Below are positions 14,971-21,626 of a DNA stretch of 64,000 nt, piece by piece. Source of the DNA: an uncultured Collinsella sp. (GTDB lineage Bacteria; Actinomycetota; Coriobacteriia; Coriobacteriales; Coriobacteriaceae); contig UPXY01000002.1 of assembly GCA_900538305.1 (NCBI GenBank), positions 1 to 64,000 on the forward strand, in the 5' to 3' direction. The first letter of the stretch is position 1. Each line of letters begins with the position of its first letter. Under the pieces are notes generated by a model. It searched no databases, was not told the origin of the DNA, and saw only the letters and a list, made by a program, of their open reading frames with translations. The position numbers were made by a program, and so were the translations under genes.

Positions 14971-17763
14971 ATGGACATCAACGGCCCCGGCCTCTCGTAC
15001 AGCGAGCCCGATATCGGTGCGGAGTTCGTCCCGCCGCTGCCAGAGCATCCGCGCGAGAAGATTGTGGAACTGTGTCGGCACCTCACCAACCGCACGCTCG
15101 GCAAAGGCAACCTGCTTGCCTACGAATACTGGGCGTTCGAGGGCGTCACCACCGACGAGATGGCCGACGTGCTCTTGAAGCTCAAGGTGCGCAAACCCTA
15201 TACGTTCGAGGAAGCGCAGAAGGCGACCGGCCTGCCGCCCGAGCAGCTCCAGCCCCTGCTCGACGAGATGTCGATGATCGGCCTTTTGGAATACAACTGG
15301 GAGAATCCCACACGCACGAAACAATGGGTGAGCCCCATTCTCGTGCCCGGTTCGGCCGAGTTTCTCAACATGCGCTGGACGCAGATGAACGAGCATCCGG
15401 CCACGGCCAAGTTCTTCGAGCAGGCGTCGAAGGGCCCCTTGTCGCGCATCACGCCGATGGTTCCGCCTGGCGGCGCGGGGATCGGCATGCATGTGATCCC
15501 TGTGGAACGCGCAATCGAGATGGAGAACCAGTCCGTTTCAATCGAGCACATCAGCCACTGGCTCGACAAATACGACGGCAAGTTCGCCGCGAGCCCGTGC
15601 AGCTGCCGTATGAGCCGCTCCGTGTTGGGCGAAGCCTGCGGCGACGACCCCGCGGATTGGTGCATAGCCGTGGGCGACATGGCAGACTACGTGGTGGAGA
15701 CCGATAAGGGCGGCCGCTATATCACGCGCGAGGAGGCGCTCGAGATTCTCCAACGCGCCGAGGACAACGGCTTCGTGCATCAGATCACCAACATCGACGG
15801 CGAGAACAAGATTTTCGCTATCTGCAACTGCAACGTGAACGTGTGCTATGCGCTGCGCACCTCGCAACTGTTCAACACGCCGAACCTGTCGCGTTCGGCC
15901 TACGTGGCTCGCATCGAGGCAGATAAGTGCGTAGCCTGCGGCCGCTGTGTGGAGGTGTGCCCGGCGGGCGCCGTCAAGCTGGGGCAGAAGCTTTGCCTGG
16001 CCGATGGCAGCGTGGTCGAATATCCCAAGCAGGAGCTGCCCGATGCCGTGAGCTGGGGGCCGGAGAAGTGGTCGCCCGATTACCGCAATAAGAACCGCAT
16101 CGAAACGTACGACACGGGCACCGCGCCCTGCAAGACGGCGTGTCCGGCGCATATCGCGGTGCAGGGCTACCTAAAGCTCGCCTCGCAAGGGCGCTACACC
16201 GATGCGCTCGCGCTCATCAAGCGAGAGAACCCGCTACCCGCGGTGTGCGGACGCATTTGTAATCGGCGCTGCGAGGATGCGTGCACGCGCGGGCGCGTGG
16301 ACGCTGCGGTGGCGATCGACGAGGTGAAGAAGTTCATCGCTGATCGGGATCTCGACGCGTCGACGCGTTACATCCCGCCTGCGGTGGTGCCACGCGTCCA
16401 GGGCGGCTTCGACGAGAAGATTGCGATCATCGGAGCCGGGCCCGCGGGCCTTTCCTGTGCGTTCTATCTGGCCGAGAAGGGTTACAAACCCGTGGTGTTC
16501 GAGCGCCACGAGCGTCCGGGCGGCATGCTCACCTACGGCGTGCCCTCGTACAAGCTCTCGCGTGAGGTTATCCAGGCAGAGGTCGACGTGATCGAGGCGA
16601 TGGGTGCCGAGTTCCGCTACGGTGTGGAGGTCGGGCGCGATGTGACTATCGCCCAGCTGCGCGAACAGGGTTTCAAGGCGTTCTATGTGGCGATCGGGTG
16701 CCAGGATGGGCGCCTGCCCGGCATTCCCGGAGAGAAGCTGCCCGGTGCGGAGACCGCCGTCTCGTTCTTGGAGCGCGTGTCGTGCGAGGTCGCCGCGGGC
16801 GAGTTTGAGCAGCTCGATGGGCGCACCGTGGTGGTGGGCGGCGGCAACGTCGCCATCGATGCCGCGCGCACGGCGGCGCGCCTGGGCTCGCCGCATGTCG
16901 AAATGCTCTGTCTCGAGCAGGAAGACGAGATGCCTGCGACCGCGGAAGAGGTGCGCGAGGCCATTGAGGACGGCGTGCATATCAGCCACGGCTGGGGCCC
17001 GGTGGAGGTGCGTGCGGGCGAGGACGGCCGCGTGCACGAGGTCGTGTTCAAGCGCTGCACGCGCGTGTACGATGACGAGGGCCGTTTCGCCCCCGTGTAT
17101 GACGAGGAAGATACGTGCGCCATCGCTGCCAATCGCGTGGTGTTTTCCATCGGTCAAGCCGTGCGCTGGGGTGGCTTGCTCGAGGGAACCGCCGTGGAGC
17201 TCGGACGCGGCCAGGGTGCCGTCGCCGATCCCAAGACGTATCAGACCGCTGAACCCGACATCTTCGTGGGCGGCGATGTCTACACCGGTCCCAAGTTCGC
17301 CATCGATGCCATTGCAGCTGGTCACGAGGCCGCCATTTCGCTGCATCGTTACGTGCAGCATGCGACGCTTACCATCGGACGCAACCCGCGCGCGTACCAG
17401 CAGCTCGATCGCGACAACATCGACCCGGGCAGTTACGATACGACGGCGCGTCAGGAGCCTGCAGTGGCCGAAGCGCTCGGTCGCACGTCGGGGCCGTTCA
17501 AAGAGTATGTCGCGACCTTCAGCGAGGAACAGGTGCGTGCCGAGACCGCGCGTTGCCTGGGATGCGGTGCGAGCATCGTGGACGAGAACAAGTGCATCGG
17601 TTGCGGCCTGTGCACCACGAAATGCGTGTTCGATGCAATTCACCTGCATCGCGAGCATCCTGAGGCGAGCACGATGATCAAGTACGAGGACAAGCTACCC
17701 GCGATCGGCAAATACGCACTCAAACGCGCTATCAAGATCAAATTCGGCGGGAAGAAGAAGTAA
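14971..17763 (+). CDS. multidomain iron-sulfur / FAD-NAD(P) oxidoreductase, 930 residues
   Basis: A predicted soluble electron-transfer flavoprotein with several parts. Residues about 1-310 form a domain with clustered cysteines (PCSCRMSRS near 212, then CNCNVNVC). A ferredoxin motif CVACGRCVEVCPAGAV lies near 320. From about 386 a GltD/NfnB-like unit begins with CKTACPAH and CGRICNRRCEDAC, then FAD motif GAGPAGLSCAFYL (about 487), NAD(P) motif VVGGGNVAIDAARTA (about 623) and FVGGDVYTGPKFA. A last ferredoxin pair (CLGCG, CIGCGLCTTKC) lies near 862-890. GGAG precedes ATG 14971. It sits between hypB and hypA, so nickel-enzyme chemistry or hydrogen-linked electron bifurcation is a fair guess, but substrate and partner are unknown. 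Confidence 0.88.
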   Translation: MDINGPGLSYSEPDIGAEFVPPLPEHPREKIVELCRHLTNRTLGKGNLLAYEYWAFEGVTTDEMADVLLKLKVRKPYTFEEAQKATGLPPEQLQPLLDEMSMIGLLEYNWENPTRTKQWVSPILVPGSAEFLNMRWTQMNEHPATAKFFEQASKGPLSRITPMVPPGGAGIGMHVIPVERAIEMENQSVSIEHISHWLDKYDGKFAASPCSCRMSRSVLGEACGDDPADWCIAVGDMADYVVETDKGGRYITREEALEILQRAEDNGFVHQITNIDGENKIFAICNCNVNVCYALRTSQLFNTPNLSRSAYVARIEADKCVACGRCVEVCPAGAVKLGQKLCLADGSVVEYPKQELPDAVSWGPEKWSPDYRNKNRIETYDTGTAPCKTACPAHIAVQGYLKLASQGRYTDALALIKRENPLPAVCGRICNRRCEDACTRGRVDAAVAIDEVKKFIADRDLDASTRYIPPAVVPRVQGGFDEKIAIIGAGPAGLSCAFYLAEKGYKPVVFERHERPGGMLTYGVPSYKLSREVIQAEVDVIEAMGAEFRYGVEVGRDVTIAQLREQGFKAFYVAIGCQDGRLPGIPGEKLPGAETAVSFLERVSCEVAAGEFEQLDGRTVVVGGGNVAIDAARTAARLGSPHVEMLCLEQEDEMPATAEEVREAIEDGVHISHGWGPVEVRAGEDGRVHEVVFKRCTRVYDDEGRFAPVYDEEDTCAIAANRVVFSIGQAVRWGGLLEGTAVELGRGQGAVADPKTYQTAEPDIFVGGDVYTGPKFAIDAIAAGHEAAISLHRYVQHATLTIGRNPRAYQQLDRDNIDPGSYDTTARQEPAVAEALGRTSGPFKEYVATFSEEQVRAETARCLGCGASIVDENKCIGCGLCTTKCVFDAIHLHREHPEASTMIKYEDKLPAIGKYALKRAIKIKFGGKKK

Positions 17764-17771
17764 ACCAAGGC

Positions 17772-17803
17772 GGGGTGGATGGCGGGCTTGCCCCATCCAC
17801 CCC
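17772..17803 (+). other. hairpin between flavoprotein gene and hypA
   Basis: GGGGTGGATGG and CCATCCACCCC form a perfect 11-bp stem 8 nt after the flavoprotein stop. There is no T tract, so it may stabilise the upstream message or attenuate hypA rather than terminate fully. Confidence 0.5.
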
Positions 17804-17856
17804 CTGCCCGTTGGGGCGGCGGCGCGACCACCTGCGCGAGCTGAGGAAGGAATGTC

Positions 17857-18201
17857 GTGCACGAGTTAGGAATCGTGTTCTATATCATCCGCGACGTAGA
17901 GGAAGCGGTACGTGGTGCCGAGGTGAGCGCGGTGCAAAGCGTGACGCTCGAGCTCGGCGAGGTCTCGGGTGTGGTGCCGAGTTACCTGCAACATGCGTGG
18001 CGCTGGGCAGCCGACAAACACGACCTGCTGCGCGGCTCCGAGCTTGTCATCGAGGATATTCCTGCGGTGACGCGCTGCAATGGGTGCGGTGCGCGCTATG
18101 GCACGGTGGAACATGGCCGCATATGCCCTGCGTGCGGAAGTGAGAATACGGTGCTTGAGCAGGGGCAGGAGGTCATGATCAAAGAGGTCGCGGTGGTTTG
18201 A
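17857..18201 (+). CDS. hypA: hydrogenase maturation nickel metallochaperone HypA
   Basis: A 114-residue nickel chaperone that hands nickel to HypB and target enzymes. It starts MHELG, with His2 as the known nickel ligand, from a GTG codon (17857) after GAGGAAGGA. The zinc site is CNGCG and CPACG, two CxxC pairs separated by 13 residues, shaping the C-terminal half. Length and layout are normal. It is the third gene of the hypB-flavoprotein-hypA run. Confidence 0.94.
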   Translation: MHELGIVFYIIRDVEEAVRGAEVSAVQSVTLELGEVSGVVPSYLQHAWRWAADKHDLLRGSELVIEDIPAVTRCNGCGARYGTVEHGRICPACGSENTVLEQGQEVMIKEVAVV

Positions 18202-18273
18202 GCCCGTTGTGGGACCGCTCGCGCCGGCGAATCGGGTACCATCGAAATGCGGATAGTCGGAAGGGGCGTTTTT

Positions 18274-18447
18274 ATGGTCGAAGAGCAAGAGTTGCGCAAG
18301 CAGCAGCGGACTTCTCAGAAGGTTCAGCACGACAAGCCTACCGATCCCTTCCTACGCGCGGAAAACGAGGATGATGACGGTTACGATCCCTATTCCGATC
18401 GTCGTCCGGAACCTGAACCGCTTTTCGAGCGCGATCCATGGGACTAG
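18274..18447 (+). CDS. small acidic protein, 57 residues
   Basis: I do not recognise it. ATG 18274 has GGAAGGGG about 8 nt upstream, which favours it over the in-frame ATG at 18247. The product is highly polar: a basic Gln/Lys-rich first third (EEQELRKQQRTSQKVQ) followed by an acidic, proline-rich tail ending PLFERDPWD. There is no membrane segment, and it is probably disordered. It follows hypA by 72 nt and could be co-transcribed. Confidence 0.6.
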   Translation: MVEEQELRKQQRTSQKVQHDKPTDPFLRAENEDDDGYDPYSDRRPEPEPLFERDPWD

Positions 18448-18510
18448 GACGTGCTGCGCCCTGTAATCAACGACATGCTCGCGTTTGTCGGCCGGGCAAT
18501 CGGGCGCGTT

Positions 18511-18666
18511 GTGGTCAATTTTGAAAGCTTGGTGACACCAATCCTGCGAAAACGGGGGTGCCTTGCCGCCACCGCCCAGGTAGCGGCCATGGTTATCCCA
18601 GCTACGGGGAATCCGCACGGGTCTTTCCGCTGGATTGATGTCACCAACCTGTTATTTTTTGGCCAC
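18511..18666. repeat. 155-bp palindromic element, family B, copy 2
   Basis: The left arm (18511-18548, GTGGTCAATTTTGAAAGCTT) and right arm (18628-18666, ending TTTTTTGGCCAC) pair with several mismatches. The core GGTTATCCCAGCTA at 18591-18604 is identical to copy 1 at 12563 and at the same offset (81-94). It lies between convergent genes, 14 nt from the tetR stop. Confidence 0.88.
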
Positions 18667-18680
18667 TGGAGCCTGAATTG

Positions 18681-19313
18681 TTATCTCGCCGGCTTGCGGT
18701 CTTTGTATTTCTCGGTATAACCCTCGATGTGCAGCGTGCAGGCGATGATTTCCTTGATGACCTCGACCGGCACGTCCTGGTGCGAGCGGATATACAGGAT
18801 GAGGCCGCTGATGAGTACGTAGAAGGTCTCGAAGACGTTGTCGATTAAGACCTCATGGTGCTTCGCGAAGTCTACGACGGTCGACTCGCACATATAACGC
18901 GCGCAGCGCTCTGCCACGCGGTTGACGAACGCGGTGTAGAGCACGGCATCCCCGCCGACCGAGATCGACCCGGAAATGCCGGGCATCTCGAGCACAAGGG
19001 TCTTGAGCAGCTCGGAGATGCTGTCGAGTGCGCCCTCGATGTCACCGAACACGCGGCTCTCGTTCCAGTTGCGCAGGCGTGCGATGAACGCATCGATGGT
19101 GTAGTCGAGTGCCGCGGAGAGCGCGTCTTCCTTGTTGGGAAAGTAGTGATAGAAGAGCGAGCGCGTGCAACCTACGCGTTCCGAGACGCGCGAGACGGAA
19201 AGCTTGCCGATTCCCTCCGTCGAGCACACGTCGATGACTGCTTGGAGAATCTCCTCACGGCGAGCGTCGTATGCGTGGCGACTGCTCCGGTGCGAATCGT
19301 AGTGTGTGGACAT
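18681..19313 (-). CDS. TetR/AcrR-family transcriptional regulator
   Basis: A 210-residue repressor. The N-terminal helix-turn-helix reads REEILQAVIDVCSTEGIGKL, then SVSRVSERVGCTRSLFYHYF and NKEDALSAALDY, the classic TetR pattern. The C-terminal two thirds are a helical ligand/dimer domain with no enzyme motif. AGGAGAGG precedes the ATG at 19313; an upstream in-frame ATG lacks such a site. A dyad over its own promoter resembles two dyads near hypB, so it probably controls itself and the hypB/membrane-protein divergon. Its inducer is unknown. Confidence 0.9.
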   Translation of the reverse strand: MSTHYDSHRSSRHAYDARREEILQAVIDVCSTEGIGKLSVSRVSERVGCTRSLFYHYFPNKEDALSAALDYTIDAFIARLRNWNESRVFGDIEGALDSISELLKTLVLEMPGISGSISVGGDAVLYTAFVNRVAERCARYMCESTVVDFAKHHEVLIDNVFETFYVLISGLILYIRSHQDVPVEVIKEIIACTLHIEGYTEKYKDRKPAR

Positions 19314-19344
19314 GGCGTCTCCTCTCCTGTAGTGGAGTAGCATC

Positions 19345-19372
19345 AGTGTACTTGGTATTGACGCTGTGTCAG
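19345..19372 (-). promoter_or_regulatory. tetR promoter with overlapping operator
   Basis: On the minus strand CTGACA (19367-19372) and TACACT (19345-19350) are spaced 16 nt. TTGACGCTGTGTCAG (plus strand, 19358-19372) matches the TTGACG-N3-CGTCAA dyad at 13927 except for two bases in the right arm, and it covers the -35 box and part of the spacer. This arrangement suits autorepression. Confidence 0.65.
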
Positions 19373-19468
19373 CACAGATTGACAAATATTCTTAGGTTGT
19401 TAGCGTGTGCGGGTGGATGAGCGCGGTAACCAGAAACGGCGCCGCTCGCGCGACGCCGCATTTTTGCC

Positions 19469-19544
19469 TGGTGCCCCCGGGCGGATTCGAACCGTCGACA
19501 CCCGCTTTAGGAGAGCGGTGCTCTATCCCCTGAGCTACGGAGGC
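19469..19544 (-). tRNA. tRNA-Arg (CCT)
   Basis: A full cloverleaf on the minus strand: acceptor GCCTCCG/CGGGGGC, a D arm, anticodon arm CCGCT-CTCCTAA-AGCGG with anticodon CCT, T arm GGTTCGAATCC, and an encoded CCA. It reads AGG codons. Confidence 0.96.
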
Positions 19545-19658
19545 AAGTATCTAGATTCTAGCAGAACGGCGAGCGCTCGCCATGCTGATTGCCGTCCCGC
19601 CTTGCAGCACGGGTTTCGTACACATTGAAGAGCAGATTTCCGGGGAATTGCCTTGCTG

Positions 19659-19698
19659 CGAAAGAGGGCGACGGCACATGCGTGCACATCGCCCTCTT
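19659..19698 (-). terminator. terminator of the pknB operon
   Basis: On the minus strand AAGAGGGCGA pairs perfectly with TCGCCCTCTT over a 17-nt loop that itself holds GCAC/GTGC pairing, followed by a short T run. It lies 24 nt past the pknB stop. Confidence 0.65.
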
Positions 19699-19721
19699 GG
19701 TACATGGATCGTTTGGGGGCG

Positions 19722-21560
19722 TTACAGCCCGGGTGCCCATTCTTCTTCGGAATTCCCGGAATCGGTATCGGGGTCGGTTGCCGGCTCTGGATCGGTTGCC
19801 GGATCCGGGTCGGTTTCGGGTTTCGGCTCGGGACCCTCAGACACATAGATCGTGACGGTGCTACCCGGTTCTGCCTGTCCCGTAGGATCTTGGCTCATCA
19901 CGACGCCTGCGTTATAGCGGTTGCTATATCCACCGGATTGTCTGTTCACTGAGAAACCAGCCTCAGAAAGGATGTTAATCGCTTCTGCCTCGCTGTAGCC
20001 AACTACGCCGGGCACGTTCTCGGAATCCGGGCCGCTGGAGACCTTGTACGTCACCGTGGAACCCTCATCGACTTCCTCGCCTGCTTTGGGGTTTTGCTCG
20101 AAAACGGTTCCCTGTTCGGCGTCGTTCTCCTCCATGACGGGGTGTCCGGTGAGTCCGGCTTCCTCAAGGAGCTGCTCGGCTTCTTCCTGGGTTCTTCCCA
20201 CAAGGTTGGGTACTTTGGTGGTCTTCGTTTCCGGTCCCTGCACGATGGTGATGTCGATCTTGTCGCCCGCATGCACCGAACGTCCCTCACGCGGTGTCTG
20301 ATCCATGATCTCGCCCTCGGCGTACTCATCGCTGTATCCGGGGTCGACGTTACCCAGTTCCAGATCGTATTTCGCGAGCTCCGCCTCCGCTTCCTCCTGC
20401 GTCATGCCGAGGAGGTTGGGTGCGGGGAACTCCTGGTTTCCACCGCCGAGCAGTGTCATGGCGGCGAACGCGATGGCGCCGATCGCCACGATCGCGCCGA
20501 TGACGATACCCACGATCTTGCCCGTGTTGTTGCGCTTGGGCTTGGGGTCGTAAGAGCCCTGTCCGCCGGATGCGCTTGCCTGGCCATTTGCGCCGCCACG
20601 CACGGCCGTGGAGCCTATGCCGGCAGGGCGTGCCATGGCCTGGGTTTTCTCGGTCATGACGCGGGTCTCGGTGGTGCCTGCGCCGCCCATGCCGGCGATG
20701 GCGCCGCCAGCGAGGACGCGCGTGGGCTCCGGCACGTCGACCTGGCGGCCGGCTAGGTAGGCGTTGAGTGCGAGGCGCAGCTCATCGGCCGACTGGAAGC
20801 GGTTCGCGGCATCTTTCTCCATGCAGCGCAGGATGATGCGTTCGAGGTTGGGGTCGAGGTTGGGATTGAGCTGCGAGGGGGGAACGGGCAGCTCGTTCAT
20901 CTGCTTCACCGCGACGGAGATGGCATCCTCGCCATCGAAGGGTACCTGGCCGGTGGCGCATTCGTACATCACCACGCCGAGCGAGTAGATGTCGGAGGTG
21001 GGGCCGAGCTCCTGCCCGCGCGCCTGCTCGGGCGACACGTAGTGCGCGGTGCCCAGCACGTTGTTGTCCTGTGTGAGGTGGCTGTTTTTAGCGCGTGCGA
21101 TGCCGAAGTCCATGACCTTGATGTTGCCGTCGGGCAGCACCATGATGTTTTGCGGCTTGATGTCGCGGTGGATGATCTCGTGCTTATGGGCGACGGAGAG
21201 CGCGCCGCAGATCTGGCTGCCAATCTGCGCGACCTTCTTGGGATCGAGCGCGCCATGGCTGCGGATGCCGCTTTTCAGATCGGTGCCGCGCAGGTACTCC
21301 ATGACGATGTAGTAGGTGTCGCCGTCTTTGCCCCAGTCGTAGATGCCCACGATATACGGGCTCTGAAGGCCGGCCGCTGCCTGGGCCTCCTGCTTGAAGC
21401 GGGCGGCGAACGTAGCATCTGCCGCGTACTGCGGAAGCATGATCTTGATCGCCACCGTGCGGTCGAGCACCTGGTCTTGCGCGCGGTAGACGGTCGCCAT
21501 GCCGCCAGAACCGACCCTGTCCTTGATGAGGTACCTTCCCCCGAGGACCTGCTGCTGCAT
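19722..21560 (-). CDS. pknB: PASTA-domain Ser/Thr protein kinase PknB
   Basis: A membrane kinase that senses muropeptides or lipid II and phosphorylates division and cell-wall proteins. Its 612 residues comprise a Hanks kinase (about 1-270) with G-loop VGSGGMATVY, Lys39 in VAIKI, HRDIKPQN, DFGIA and SPEQARG. A juxtamembrane linker, one membrane helix (IVGIVIGAIVAIGAIAFAAM, about 350-372) and three PASTA repeats follow, then a Glu/Asp/Pro-rich tail of repeated DPEPATDP type. GAGGAG precedes the ATG. It is last in the cell-wall operon, as in Mycobacterium, though a separate pknA next to it is absent. Confidence 0.96.
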   Translation of the reverse strand: MQQQVLGGRYLIKDRVGSGGMATVYRAQDQVLDRTVAIKIMLPQYAADATFAARFKQEAQAAAGLQSPYIVGIYDWGKDGDTYYIVMEYLRGTDLKSGIRSHGALDPKKVAQIGSQICGALSVAHKHEIIHRDIKPQNIMVLPDGNIKVMDFGIARAKNSHLTQDNNVLGTAHYVSPEQARGQELGPTSDIYSLGVVMYECATGQVPFDGEDAISVAVKQMNELPVPPSQLNPNLDPNLERIILRCMEKDAANRFQSADELRLALNAYLAGRQVDVPEPTRVLAGGAIAGMGGAGTTETRVMTEKTQAMARPAGIGSTAVRGGANGQASASGGQGSYDPKPKRNNTGKIVGIVIGAIVAIGAIAFAAMTLLGGGNQEFPAPNLLGMTQEEAEAELAKYDLELGNVDPGYSDEYAEGEIMDQTPREGRSVHAGDKIDITIVQGPETKTTKVPNLVGRTQEEAEQLLEEAGLTGHPVMEENDAEQGTVFEQNPKAGEEVDEGSTVTYKVSSGPDSENVPGVVGYSEAEAINILSEAGFSVNRQSGGYSNRYNAGVVMSQDPTGQAEPGSTVTIYVSEGPEPKPETDPDPATDPEPATDPDTDSGNSEEEWAPGL

Positions 21561-21626
21561 CGTTACTCCTCACAAACCTTACTTCGTACGTGCCAGAGCG
21601 CGTAAACCCATCATTTGCCTCATGCG

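Noticed and set aside
19407..19628. Open frame across the tRNA-Arg gene
   Set aside because: It reads the antisense of a tRNA, a common false call.
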